Part shown: positions 1 through 8,869 of the stretch, piece after piece
Layout of the letters: every line of letters begins with the position of its first letter
Position numbering within the stretch: position 1 is the first letter of the stretch
Source: Draconibacterium sediminis
GTDB lineage: Bacteria > Bacteroidota > Bacteroidia > Bacteroidales > Prolixibacteraceae
DNA: 64,000 nucleotides
Direction of reading: 5' to 3'
NCBI RefSeq assembly: GCF_000949475.1
Contig: NZ_JRHC01000005.1
Location: 310,001 to 374,000, forward strand
The notes under the pieces: generated by a model
What the model was told of the DNA's origin: nothing
The model's input: only the letters and a program-made list of their open reading frames with translations
The model's database searches: none
Position numbers and translations under genes: made by a program

Positions 1-1653
1 GGTAAGAAGTGCCACATCTTCAAGGTAATTTTCCAGTTTTTCTGGTTCCCCGGTTTCTTTGGCGTTGATGCTAAATTCCTGGATACCGTTCAACAGTTCC
101 TGGATGTTTTCGTGGCGGCTCAATCCTTCGGGCGACTTGTCGGTATACAATTCTTTCAGAATACCGGTTTGTTCGGCAATGGTTTTGGCCGTATCAAAAG
201 CATCGCTGTCTTGCGATAGTTGCATAAACCTCTGAATTAATCCCACAAAATGCAGAATTTTACCAGCAGTGCCTTTGTTTAAATTGGCATGGTTAACCGT
301 TGGCAAATCGCTAATAATCTTCCAAATGGATGTTTCGTTATTAATTGCAGCAGCCTCCAACTTGGCAAGGGTAGTGGCCCCAATTCCGCGCGCCGGATAA
401 TTGATAATACGTTTTAGCGCTTCGTTATCGGCCGGGTTTATCGTCATTCGGAAATAGGAGATGAGGTCTTTAATTTCCTTACGCTGATAGAAACTTAAGC
501 CGCCGTATATTTTGTACGGAATATTTCTTTTGCGCAACGATTCCTCAAAAATCCTCGACTGCATATTGGTACGATACAAAATCGCGAAGTCTTCGTACTT
601 GTAATGATCGCGCAGTTGCGATTGGGCAATTTCCTGTGCTACCAAAAATCCTTCTTCATTATCGGTCAAAGCCGAAATCAATTTTATAGGTTTCCCGGTG
701 GCGTTTTCAGAAAATACCTTTTTCGGAATTTGCCTTTTGTTTTTGGCAATAATGCTGTTGGCAGCGTTAACAATGGTTTGTGTAGAGCGGTAATTCTGCT
801 CCAGCTTAAACACTTTATGCTCAGGGTAGTCCGATTTAAAATTCAGAATATTTTCGATACGCGCACCACGAAACGAGTAGATACTTTGCGCGTCGTCGCC
901 CACCACACAAATGTTTTTGTGCGCTGCAGCCAGTTTTTTCACAATCAGGTATTGCGAGTAGTTGGTATCCTGGTACTCGTCAACCATCACGTAACCAAAA
1001 CGCTCCTGGTATTTTTTCAGCACCTCGGGATGATCGCGAAACAACACGTTTGTTTTCAACAGCAGATCGTCAAAATCCATAGCTCCTGAAAGCAAACAGC
1101 GTTTGGCATATTCTTTATAGATCTGCGCAATTTGTGGCATACGCATGCTTTTATCGGCGCTTCGAATTTCTGCTGAATTTTCATACGCATTGGGCGTAAT
1201 CAGGTTGTTTTTTGCCATCGAAATACGGCTGGCAACCACTCCCGGTTTGTAAATTTTATCGTCGAGCTGAAAACTTTTGATGATCGTTTTTATCAAACTT
1301 TTACTGTCGGCACTGTCGTAAATGGTAAAGTTTGCCGGGTAGCCGATGGTTTCGTGTTCAAAGCGCAAAATACGCGCAAAAATACTGTGGAAAGTACCCA
1401 TCCACAGGTAGCGGGCGGTATTTTCGCCTACCACGCTGGCAATACGTTCTTTCATTTCGCGGGCTGCCTTATTGGTAAAAGTCAGCGATAAAATGCTTGA
1501 CGGCTTGGCGCCCTGTTTCAGCAAATTGGCAATACGGTACGTTAAAACACGCGTTTTCCCCGATCCGGCGCCTGCAATAACCAGTGCAGGTCCTTCGGTA
1601 CGAAGAACAGCCTCTCGTTGGGCCTCATTTAAATTTTGAAGATAATCGAACAC
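1..1653 (-). CDS. uvrD: UvrD/PcrA-family superfamily 1 DNA helicase, 5' part (C-terminus off the window)
   Basis: ATP-dependent 3'-5' DNA helicase of the UvrD/PcrA/Rep group, acting in excision repair and in clearing replication blocks. About 551 codons are visible and the frame is still open at base 1; family members are usually 720-780 residues, so the C-terminal quarter is missing. The N-terminus reads FDYLQNLNEAQREAV (Q-motif region), then the Walker A motif GAGSGKT at about residues 29-35, TFTNKAAREM (motif Ia), VDEYQDTN (Walker B/motif II), GDDAQSIYSFRGA (motif III) and EQNYRST (motif IV). No ATG lies near the start; GTG at 1653 directly precedes the conserved N-terminus, so a GTG start is inferred. 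UvrD and PcrA cannot be told apart here. Confidence 0.93.
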   Translation of the reverse strand, partial: MFDYLQNLNEAQREAVLRTEGPALVIAGAGSGKTRVLTYRIANLLKQGAKPSSILSLTFTNKAAREMKERIASVVGENTARYLWMGTFHSIFARILRFEHETIGYPANFTIYDSADSKSLIKTIIKSFQLDDKIYKPGVVASRISMAKNNLITPNAYENSAEIRSADKSMRMPQIAQIYKEYAKRCLLSGAMDFDDLLLKTNVLFRDHPEVLKKYQERFGYVMVDEYQDTNYSQYLIVKKLAAAHKNICVVGDDAQSIYSFRGARIENILNFKSDYPEHKVFKLEQNYRSTQTIVNAANSIIAKNKRQIPKKVFSENATGKPIKLISALTDNEEGFLVAQEIAQSQLRDHYKYEDFAILYRTNMQSRIFEESLRKRNIPYKIYGGLSFYQRKEIKDLISYFRMTINPADNEALKRIINYPARGIGATTLAKLEAAAINNETSIWKIISDLPTVNHANLNKGTAGKILHFVGLIQRFMQLSQDSDAFDTAKTIAEQTGILKELYTDKSPEGLSRHENIQELLNGIQEFSINAKETGEPEKLENYLEDVALLT

Positions 1654-2170
1654 TATAGATTTCTTTTTTCTGCTTGCAAATATAAAATACTGACCGAATT
1701 AAATGTTTGTTAGCCGATTTCCGTGTGTGGGCGATTTTCGGTAAAACATTCAGAATTCAATCGTAGTAAAACAACAACCGACGCGGCAGGTTGTTCTGCC
1801 TGCAAAATTAATGATGTCGGGTGGAATCTTTCCCTTATTGCCGGTGTTTTATTAACAAATTATACCAGTTGTATTTCAAAGTAATCCTTGGCGAGACTTT
1901 GAGATTATTCCGAAAATACGGGAGTTAATGCCGATAGAAAATTAAAGAGCTTTTAGGAGTTTGCGAATCAAAAGCTCGGTTTAATTTCTTATCGGTATTA
2001 TCGAAGACCTCGGTATTTCGAATGCGGTTCACTATTTTTGCGTATAACACCGATGATTGACCATTGTAATTTCGCCGTTTCGCGTAAGCTTTACGTTGAA
2101 AAACAATTGGAATAACACGCAATTAAATGAAATTTATACGTTAATATTGTATCTTAAAGAGCAATAATTT
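1654..2170. other. Intergenic region between divergent genes
   Basis: This 517-base gap separates the divergent helicase and T9SS-protein genes and should carry both promoters. A partial -7-like element (TAATATTG, one mismatch to TAnnTTTG) lies at 2142-2149, about 20 bases before the 2171 start. A 65-codon open frame on the minus strand (1925-2122) has no recognisable features. Nothing else is apparent. Confidence 0.5.
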
Positions 2171-3460
2171 ATGAAGCGAAGTCTTTTTATTGTAACTATT
2201 CTGGTATTTTCTTTTTACGCTCTACAGGCACAAATATCTTCGCCCGGAGCCGATGCCACAGATCTAACACAATACCCGGTATTCCCGGAAACCGACGACA
2301 TTTTTATTTTCTGCAGTAACGATTCTTCGGCGGAAGTTGGTGCTTTAACCGCCACTACTGCACTGGCAGGAACAAAAACGTGGTTGTGGGAAAAGTATGA
2401 TGAAACAAGCGGAACTTTTAATGAAGAATACCAGGAAACTACCGACGCTGCTTCGTCGCAAATAACTGGTTTGGCCGATGGTTGCTACCGGATAACCATT
2501 ACGCAGGGAACAACTACCGAAATCGACCGTGCCTGGGTTTTTAACAACTGGATGTATGCCGGCGGAGAGCTTGCCGTTTCAGACTGCGAACATTTTGTGA
2601 TGAATGGAGAATTGAACTCGGCCGTGCTGACGTATTACGATTTAAGCAACAACGCGCCACTTTTTGTGAATAAAGATGTGCAGGTAGAGTGGCTCGAAGA
2701 TGGCAACCGGATTGCTTCCGTAATTAACTTAACGGTTTATGATCCGCCTGCAGAGAATACAAACTACACTTTGCGTGTTTACGATAAATTTGGCTGCGAT
2801 GCACAGGCAACACTTACCTATGAAACGATTGTTACCAAAGCCAGTTTTACTGCTAGCCCGATGGAAGGCGAAGCGCCGCTTGAGGTTACTTTTTCGAATA
2901 ACTCTGAAAATGGAACACCGGGTTATTATGAATGGTATTTCTACCGTGATTTAAATGCTATAAAAGCGGATTCGGACGGAACCGGAAATCCGGTTGACAG
3001 TATCGATTTTGTAGCTTACGACGATGCACCTGTTTATACCTACGAAAACTCAGGAACTTACATGGTTCGGCTGGTTTCAAAACACCTCTCCGATACTTTG
3101 ACTTGCGCTGATACCGTTTATATGGATGATTATATTGTGGTAGACTCTTCGGATATTGCTATCCCTAATGTATTTACTCCAAATGGTGATGGTGTTAACG
3201 ATGAGTTTGTTGTTCAATTTCAATCGATGCAAAGTTTAGAGATCAGCATCTTTAACCGTTGGGGTAGGCGTGTTCATTACTGGAAAAGTGGCGATGTGCG
3301 TGGTTTTGAGGATACCTGGACCGAAACCGTTTGGGATGGAAGAATTGGAGGGCGTTATGCCAGCCCGGGAGTTTATTTCTACGATGTTGTAGGAACCGGC
3401 CGCGATGGCGAAAAGCGCAAGAAACACGGGTTTGTTCACCTGTTTCGCGAAAAAGATTAG
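2171..3460 (+). CDS. T9SS-exported protein with PKD domain and gliding-motility type C-terminal domain
   Basis: Secreted protein of 429 residues, probably exported by Sec and then by the type IX secretion system. Residues 1-21 form a signal peptide ending ALQAQ. The middle is beta-rich; around residues 215-320 is a PKD-like domain (FTASPMEGEAPLEVTFSNNS, then WYF). The last ~95 residues start at IPNVFTPNGDGVND and contain ISIFNRWGRRV and GVYFYDVVG, the pattern of the gliding-motility-associated C-terminal domain (type B sorting signal). The ligand or activity of the protein is not indicated. It stands alone: the helicase is divergent and the next gene convergent. Family assignment of the C-terminal domain is strong; the function is unknown. 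Confidence 0.9.
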   Translation: MKRSLFIVTILVFSFYALQAQISSPGADATDLTQYPVFPETDDIFIFCSNDSSAEVGALTATTALAGTKTWLWEKYDETSGTFNEEYQETTDAASSQITGLADGCYRITITQGTTTEIDRAWVFNNWMYAGGELAVSDCEHFVMNGELNSAVLTYYDLSNNAPLFVNKDVQVEWLEDGNRIASVINLTVYDPPAENTNYTLRVYDKFGCDAQATLTYETIVTKASFTASPMEGEAPLEVTFSNNSENGTPGYYEWYFYRDLNAIKADSDGTGNPVDSIDFVAYDDAPVYTYENSGTYMVRLVSKHLSDTLTCADTVYMDDYIVVDSSDIAIPNVFTPNGDGVNDEFVVQFQSMQSLEISIFNRWGRRVHYWKSGDVRGFEDTWTETVWDGRIGGRYASPGVYFYDVVGTGRDGEKRKKHGFVHLFREKD

Positions 3461-3556
3461 AGGCTAAAATTTCAAATTAGATTTATTATACACATCCTTT
3501 TCCCATCATGGAAGGGTGGGAGACAAGAGAGAGGATATAATTCAGAAAATTTTAAT

Positions 3557-4504
3557 CTACTCCCTGCTAATTTCATTCCTGTCGTCAGCGAGTTCTACTG
3601 TCGGTGGAAATACATTGTATTCATCGCCAAACTGTGCCAAAAACTCTATGCTAAAGGCTCTGAATGTATAACTTATTGGCAATAATATTACCGCTCCAAT
3701 ATAGGGGATGGCAATAAGCAGCAGACCTATGCAGCAGGTAATCAGTGCAAAGAAAATAATGGCAATGCCAACTGCAATTCCCAATACAAAAATAAACAGC
3801 CCGTAAAGGATAAACGGCAATGCCCTTCTTCCAAACAGCAACAGAAATTTGCCCCAGCCCTTTAATACACCAACACGGTGTTTGTACATGATGGGCACCA
3901 CAAAGTCTTTCAGAAACAGCGATATGTATCCAAACACAATCAGGTATCCGATAAACAGCAGTATCATTTGTGTAATTCCGGCGAAAATAACCGCCTTGGG
4001 AGCATGCGTAAGATATAAATCTTTACCGGTAACAAAACAGTAGGCGGCAATTAATACAAACACGGCAAAAGCGAACCAGCCCCAAAAGAATTGAAAAATA
4101 AAAAGAGAGTTCCCCTGTTTTCGGAAGTCGTGCCAGGGTTTGCTGATCTCGGCTTTGTCGTGCGCAACATTATCCAGAAACATAAATCTTCCGCGCGAAC
4201 TTACCCAAATAACCACCGAAATTATAAGAAACAGAATAACCAACCCTACAAGAATAAGGTTGGCCCAAACCGGGTTATCGAGCAGCCAGTCCCAGGCCGT
4301 TTGCGGGAAGCTGAAAAACTCGTCCCAGTTGGCATTGTTTCCGGTGCTGTTTCCCGATCCGCTACCGCCGCCGCAATCAGTTAGCCCGGCCAGCCAGGCT
4401 GTAAATCCTACTTTCATCCATTTGTTAATATCGAAGGGTTGGAACAAGGCTTTTTTCATGCGGTCCCAACCTGCAGAAAGTGGTTGACTGTAGCTAATTT
4501 GCAT
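3557..4504 (-). CDS. Polytopic inner-membrane protein of unknown function
   Basis: A 315-residue protein with about five to six hydrophobic segments (roughly residues 80-105, 140-165, 170-200, 225-285). The amphipathic N-terminus YSQPLSAGWDRMKKALFQPFDINKWMKVGFTAWLAG resembles uncharacterised membrane proteins of the DUF4013/DUF7544-like kind, which also begin with a region placing an alpha-helix before the first membrane span. A Gly/Ser/Asn-rich stretch (CGGGSGSGNSTGNN) at residues 44-58 looks like a flexible loop. No catalytic motif is visible. It is convergent with the upstream T9SS gene and not part of an obvious operon. Function is not assigned. Confidence 0.75.
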   Translation of the reverse strand: MQISYSQPLSAGWDRMKKALFQPFDINKWMKVGFTAWLAGLTDCGGGSGSGNSTGNNANWDEFFSFPQTAWDWLLDNPVWANLILVGLVILFLIISVVIWVSSRGRFMFLDNVAHDKAEISKPWHDFRKQGNSLFIFQFFWGWFAFAVFVLIAAYCFVTGKDLYLTHAPKAVIFAGITQMILLFIGYLIVFGYISLFLKDFVVPIMYKHRVGVLKGWGKFLLLFGRRALPFILYGLFIFVLGIAVGIAIIFFALITCCIGLLLIAIPYIGAVILLPISYTFRAFSIEFLAQFGDEYNVFPPTVELADDRNEISRE

Positions 4505-4888
4505 GGCAGTAGTTTTTTGGTTTCCTGCAAGTTATAGCATTCGTTAAAAATTACCAAACCAATTGCCCATAAATAGCCTACATGAGCCTATTCATTATTT
4601 TTCCGGCTATTATATTTTGTTTTAATCCTGCATTGCGAATCCTGAAAAATTTTAAACTTCAGGTTGGTATTAGTTTATTTCAATTCCTTATATTTGCTTC
4701 CTCAGGCAAACCTTTATTATATTGTGCGTATATTCACGGAGTGTATATGGTATGTGTACTTCCCGTATTTATCTTTACAGTTGAATAACAAGTGTAGGGA
4801 TTCTGCGTTACGTTGAATAGTTATTGAATTTATTACAGATAATGGGCTATTAAAAGGTCCGACCATTAAATCGAAAATTGTTTGTTAT
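4505..4888. other. AT-rich intergenic region
   Basis: This 384-base gap lies between divergent genes. It is AT-rich and holds a 68-codon hydrophobic open frame (4582-4788) that I regard as chance. No clear TAnnTTTG promoter or hairpin was found. Confidence 0.4.
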
Positions 4889-5491
4889 ATGAAAAGGATA
4901 TTTGCTGTAGTTGTATTGGTTTTTGTTGTTTTTAATTCCTTCGCCAAAAAGGATATAAACGCCTGGAAACAGGAACAATCCTTGCCCAGCCAATACGAAG
5001 TTTTTAAAGAGAACCTTAATTTCTGGAATGGATCTTATTTTTTGAAAGAAGATCAGTTGGATGATTTCTACAACGCACTTACCGATACCATTGGTGTGTT
5101 GGAGAAAAGTGTGGAGCAGAAAAACACACAGATCCGAAATCTAAACAGCGAAATAGGCTCGAAAGATGCAGAAATGAATAACCTGCAGGAGCAGCTTGAT
5201 GAGAGTTTGAAATTGCAGAATTCAATCGTGGTTTTAGGGATGAAATTGGATAAGAATGTTTATTCGGTAACTATGTATTTGCTTATTGCCGGAGTTTTGG
5301 TATTGGCCGGTTTTGTTTTTCTTTTGTACAAACGAAGTCTTTCTGTTACGCGCCGTACCAAAAAAGATTACGATGAGTTAAAAGAGGAATACGAAACGCA
5401 TAAAAAGAATGCACTGGAGCGTTACACCAAAATGAATATGGAATTGCATCAAACGCGCCTGGAGCTAAAAAAGGGTTCGATAAAATCGTAG
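4889..5491 (+). CDS. Coiled-coil membrane protein with signal peptide
   Basis: A 200-residue protein: N-terminal signal peptide (about residues 1-19, ending FNSFAKK), an extracytoplasmic segment with a predicted coiled coil at about residues 70-115 (heptad-like EKSVEQKNTQIRNLNSEIG), one transmembrane helix at about 128-150, then a basic cytoplasmic tail with another long charged helix (165-198). This N-out/C-in bitopic layout suggests a structural or sensory role, but no known domain is recognised. Proteins of this shape are often misannotated in Bacteroidota as tRNA methyltransferases; nothing here supports an enzyme. It is followed at once by a strong terminator, so it is the last gene of its transcript. 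Confidence 0.75.
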   Translation: MKRIFAVVVLVFVVFNSFAKKDINAWKQEQSLPSQYEVFKENLNFWNGSYFLKEDQLDDFYNALTDTIGVLEKSVEQKNTQIRNLNSEIGSKDAEMNNLQEQLDESLKLQNSIVVLGMKLDKNVYSVTMYLLIAGVLVLAGFVFLLYKRSLSVTRRTKKDYDELKEEYETHKKNALERYTKMNMELHQTRLELKKGSIKS

Positions 5492-5514
5492 AGAATTGAA
5501 TTATCAGAAAATAT

Positions 5515-5547
5515 AAAAACAGCCGGACTTTTAGTTCGGCTGTTTTT
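5515..5547 (+). terminator. Intrinsic terminator after the coiled-coil gene
   Basis: The arms AACAGCCGGAC and GTTCGGCTGTT pair around a short TTTA loop and are followed by TTTTG. It begins 23 bases after the stop codon at 5491. The A-run on the left side makes it potentially bidirectional. Confidence 0.85.
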
Positions 5548-5625
5548 GTTTGTAATACTAAAGTATCCGATCAGTATAAGTTGCCGTAAATACAGCTCGG
5601 ATACTTTTTTTTGATTGGCTTGGAC

Positions 5626-5722
5626 TTAAGGGCTAAAGCCCTGCTTTGGTAGTGGGATCAATAACCCCGGCATTAATGCCGGGGTTAAGCATTGCTCCTC
5701 TTAACCGGGCTTTAGCCCTTAA
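5626..5722. repeat. Nested palindrome, REP/MITE-like element
   Basis: A 97-base element bounded by a perfect 16-base inverted repeat (TTAAGGGCTAAAGCCC at 5626-5641 and its complement at 5707-5722). Inside it is a second near-perfect palindrome at 5662-5687 (TAACCCCGGCATT and its complement). There is no open frame. Short related fragments, GGCTAAAGCCCC near 47973 and GACTAAAGCCCC near 48562, flank the second hairpin array. The layout resembles REP elements or miniature inverted-repeat elements; no transposase is present in the window. Confidence 0.7.
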
Positions 5723-5768
5723 ACCTTACTGTAAGCAGCTTCCCGATAGTTTCTTAATTTTGCAGTCT

Positions 5769-6230
5769 TTGTAACTCGCTGATTTTAGGCTTCCTGCATT
5801 CGTGTAATTGCTCAGCAAAAGTTGTAGCTTGCTTGTAACTGCGCTGCGGCAAGCAAAAAAATGTTGTGGCTCGCGCGTTGCACGGCTGCAATAAGCAAGA
5901 AATTTTTCTGGCGACCTTGTCGCACGGCTGCGATATACGAAAAAAGGTTGTGGAAGGCATGTCGCAATGTTGCAGCATGCAAAAAAATATTGTGGAAGGC
6001 TTGTCGCAGTATTGTAATTAGGAAAAAGTTTTGTGGCTCGCCTGTTGCAGGGCTGTAACAGGCAAAAAATATTGTAGAAAGCCTGTTACACGGCTGTAGC
6101 ACGGGTGAAATTTTTGTGGCGACCTCGCTACACGGCTGCGGCATACAAGAAAAAGTTGTGGAAGGCTTGTAGCGGCAATGTAATAGTTGAAAAAAATGTT
6201 GCGGGAGCATGTTGCGTGGCTGCGGTAAGG
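5769..6230 (+). repeat. Hairpin repeat array 1: conserved leader plus ten ~42-bp units
   Basis: A ~52-base leader (5769-5820) is followed by ten units whose 24-base hairpins start at 5831, 5873, 5915, 5957, 5999, 6040, 6081, 6123, 6165 and 6207, a spacing of 41-42 bases. Each unit is an imperfect hairpin with a loop close to ACGGCT, then a run of A, then TTGTGG and three or four variable bases. Stem arms vary between units but often stay paired, for example GCATG/CATGC at 5957, GCTTG/CAAGC at 5831 and GCCTGTT/AACAGGC at 6040. The array lies between the convergent genes ending at 5491 and 6325. Open frames cross it only because the period is near 14 codons. Confidence 0.9.
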
Positions 6231-6251
6231 GAATTTGATTCGGTCGGACAT

Positions 6252-6293
6252 AAAAACAAAACCCCGATCCGTCAGCTGACGAACCGGGATTTA
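6252..6293 (-). terminator. Intrinsic terminator of the EF-G2-like gene
   Basis: Read on the minus strand, AATCCCGGTTCGTC pairs with GACGGATCGGGGTT around AGCT and is followed by TTGTTTTTA. It lies about 30 bases beyond the stop codon of the 6325-8481 gene and separates it from the hairpin array. Confidence 0.85.
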
Positions 6294-6324
6294 TTAGTTA
6301 TAGTAAAATGGATTAGAAAATGGT

Positions 6325-8481
6325 CTATTCTTCTTCCTGCTCGGCTTCGTAAGCTTTCAGCAGTTCTTCCTGTACATCCGAAGGTACTTTTTCGTATCCG
6401 TCGAAACTTATACTAAACACGCCTCTTCCACCGGTAATCGAACTCAACGAAGTGGTGTATTTGTACATTTCTTTTTGCGGTACTTTGGCTGTAATTTTCT
6501 CCATGCCTTTTTCCGAGCCCATACCCATAATCATGGCACGACGTCCCTGAAGGTCACTCATAGCATCACCCATGCGGTCTGACGGTACCCAAACTTCAAG
6601 ATTTAAAATTGGCTCCAGAATTTTAGGACCGGCATTTTTAAAGGCCATGCTAAAAGCATTACGTCCGGCCAGTTTAAACGAAATTTCGTTCGAGTCAACC
6701 GGGTGCATTTTACCGTCGTAAATGTAAACGATAATATCGCGGGCATACGAACCGGTAAGCGGGCCTTCCTCGATTTTTTCCATAATTCCTTTCAGAATGG
6801 CCGGTAAAAAACGGGCGTCGATCGATCCGCCAACAATACTGTTAACAAATACCAGTTTTCCACCCCAGTCGAGTTTGTGTTCTTCAACCGCACGAACCGA
6901 AATCTTTTGTTCCTTATCGCCAAATTTAAACATGGTTTTAGGTGCAGCACCTTCTTCGTAAGGTTCAATAATCATGTGTACCTCTCCAAACTGTCCGGCA
7001 CCACCCGATTGTTTTTTGTGGCGGTAATCGGCCTGAGCAGGTTTGGTAATGGTTTCGCGGTAAGGAATTTTTGGTTTCAGGTATTCCACATCTACTTTGT
7101 GAACGTGGTCGAAATACCATTTCAATACGTTAAGGTGGTATTCGCCCTGTGCGTGTATCAGTTGTTGTTTTAATTCTTTCGAGTACTCAATTACGTAGGT
7201 TGGATCTTCGTATTTGATCTTACTTAAAATTTCGCCTACTTTCTCGTCGTCAGAATCGTTAACAGCCTTGGCTGCTACTGTATGGCGCGGCGTAGGGAAT
7301 ACAATCGGAGCAAATGCAGTTCCGATTTCTTTGGCTGCCAGGGTTTGGTTAAATCGTGTTTCTTTCAGTTTAACGGTACAACCCAGGTCGCCTGCATGAA
7401 GCTCGTCCACTTTTTCGCGGCTTTTACCATCGGGTACAAATACCTGCGATAGGCGTTCTTTGTTTCCGGTTTTCGAGTTGATGAGGTCTAAACCTTCTTT
7501 AACAACCCCCGACATTACTTTGAAATAGGTGATCTCACCAACGTGAGGCTCAACAGCCGTTTTGAACACAAAAAGGCTTGGTGGTTGCGAAGCATCCATT
7601 GTTACCTCTTTTCCGGCAACAATTTTACCCATTTTCTTTTCTTTAGGTGTCGGTGCAATGTTGGTAATAAATTCCATTAAACGGCCAACGCCTATACTTT
7701 TCTTAGCACAGGTACAGAATACAGGCAAAAGCGTAAGGTCGAGCATTCCCAGCTTAATACCTTTGCGCATTTCATCTTCGGTAAGTGTTCCTTTATCGAA
7801 ATAAAGCTCCATTAAGGCTTCTTCGTTTTCGGCAGCTTTTTCAACCAGTTCGTTATGCAGTTCTTCTGCTTTTTCCATTTCCGATTCAGGAATATCAGAA
7901 ATTTCAGGTTTGCCGCTATCGTCTTTGTAGGTGTACATTTTCATTTTAAGTACATCGATAATAGCCGAAAAGCCTGTTCCTGCATCAACAGGGTATTGTA
8001 CTATGGTAGTTTTATTACCAAAAGTAGTTTTGCACTGATCAAGTGTGCTATCGTAATTTGAGTTTTCGTGATCGAGCTGATTAAAAACCACAACAAGTGG
8101 CGTGTGTGCGTTGTCGGCATGACGGGCAGCGGCTTCGGTGCCGGCCTCAATACCGTTTGATGCGTTAACCGTTAGCAAACCAAGCGCTGTAACACTTAAC
8201 GACGAAACAACACCTCCGCAAAGATCGTCCATCCCCGGGGTGTCCATTATATTTATTTTTTTTCCGTTGTATTCGGTATGCATCAGGGTAGAAAAAACAG
8301 AATTGCCATAATCCTGCTCTATCGGGTTGTAGTCGGATACTGTATTCTTCGAACCAACATCACCTTTACGTTTTATAATTCCACCCTCGAACAGCATAGC
8401 TTCTGCAAGGGTGGTTTTCCCACTGCCGGCATTACCAATTAGAGCAATGTTCCGAACTTCATCGGTTTTGTAAACTTTCAT
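6325..8481 (-). CDS. EF-G2-like translation factor with degenerate GTPase motifs
   Basis: A 718-residue EF-G paralogue with the full five-domain length (canonical fusA at 31551 is 704 residues). The P-loop GNAGSGKT (16-23) is intact. The other G motifs are not: switch I has YGNSV where fusA has RGITI, G3 reads DTPGM (80-84) instead of DTPGH, losing the histidine that activates water, and G4 reads NQLD (134-137) instead of NKMD. Domain IV is recognisable at about 470-600 (HKKQSGGAGQFGEV, DWGGKLVFVNSIVGG). Established knowledge: Bacteroides thetaiotaomicron EF-G2 (BT2167) is a ribosome translocase reported to lack GTPase activity and needed when carbon is limiting. Membership of that group is inferred from these substitutions. 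It is monocistronic, with its own terminator; the upstream 450 bases are AT-rich. Confidence 0.88.
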   Translation of the reverse strand: MKVYKTDEVRNIALIGNAGSGKTTLAEAMLFEGGIIKRKGDVGSKNTVSDYNPIEQDYGNSVFSTLMHTEYNGKKINIMDTPGMDDLCGGVVSSLSVTALGLLTVNASNGIEAGTEAAARHADNAHTPLVVVFNQLDHENSNYDSTLDQCKTTFGNKTTIVQYPVDAGTGFSAIIDVLKMKMYTYKDDSGKPEISDIPESEMEKAEELHNELVEKAAENEEALMELYFDKGTLTEDEMRKGIKLGMLDLTLLPVFCTCAKKSIGVGRLMEFITNIAPTPKEKKMGKIVAGKEVTMDASQPPSLFVFKTAVEPHVGEITYFKVMSGVVKEGLDLINSKTGNKERLSQVFVPDGKSREKVDELHAGDLGCTVKLKETRFNQTLAAKEIGTAFAPIVFPTPRHTVAAKAVNDSDDEKVGEILSKIKYEDPTYVIEYSKELKQQLIHAQGEYHLNVLKWYFDHVHKVDVEYLKPKIPYRETITKPAQADYRHKKQSGGAGQFGEVHMIIEPYEEGAAPKTMFKFGDKEQKISVRAVEEHKLDWGGKLVFVNSIVGGSIDARFLPAILKGIMEKIEEGPLTGSYARDIIVYIYDGKMHPVDSNEISFKLAGRNAFSMAFKNAGPKILEPILNLEVWVPSDRMGDAMSDLQGRRAMIMGMGSEKGMEKITAKVPQKEMYKYTTSLSSITGGRGVFSISFDGYEKVPSDVQEELLKAYEAEQEEE

Positions 8482-8856
8482 AGTATATAAGTTTTATTGA
8501 TTTGTTTATACTCGTTTTCTTCATCGTTTTGAAGCGAGGTCATCAAAAATAGTAATAATTAATTAACAATCAAGAGGTAAAAATCAGGAGGAAAAAATAT
8601 ATAATCCGGCCCTTGTTTCGGGGCGTTGTTAATATGCATCAATACAGCTTTTTAAGCACTTTTGTTAATAAATGTTATAGTCTGAAATCATTATAAATAA
8701 GGGGGTGTAGCGAATTATCAGAATAGCATAACAAATATGTCAATTAAAAAACATGTGGGCTGTTTTTCCGGGTTTCAGCGCCTTGTAGCTTTGTTAATTA
8801 ATTTAGAACAAATAAAAATTAGTGATTAAAATTCTTTTTTGTCTGAAATTTTCGTT
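8482..8856. other. AT-rich divergent intergenic region
   Basis: This region separates the EF-G2-like gene (minus) from the sulfite-reduction operon (plus) and must hold the promoter for the former. A short low-AT patch sits at 8605-8625. No repeat, hairpin or small gene stands out. Confidence 0.4.
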
Positions 8857-8864
8857 TACATTTG
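8857..8864 (+). promoter_or_regulatory. -7 element of the sulfite-reduction operon
   Basis: TACATTTG is an exact match to the Bacteroidota -7 consensus TAnnTTTG. A TTTG that could serve as the -33 element lies at 8838-8841, but the 15-base spacing is shorter than the usual ~19, so only the -7 call is firm. Transcription would start near 8870, about 64 bases before the leader peptide. Confidence 0.6.
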
Positions 8865-8869
8865 CACTG

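Noticed and set aside
1925-2122. A 65-codon minus-strand frame between the helicase and the T9SS gene.
   Set aside because: No domain, no promoter and chance-level length.
4582-4788. A 68-codon hydrophobic frame.
   Set aside because: It lies in AT-rich intergenic DNA, where hydrophobic frames are expected by chance.
5769-6230. CRISPR array, or integron attC sites.
   Set aside because: Units of 41-42 bases are repeat-like along their whole length with no unique spacers, and no cas or integrase gene is present.
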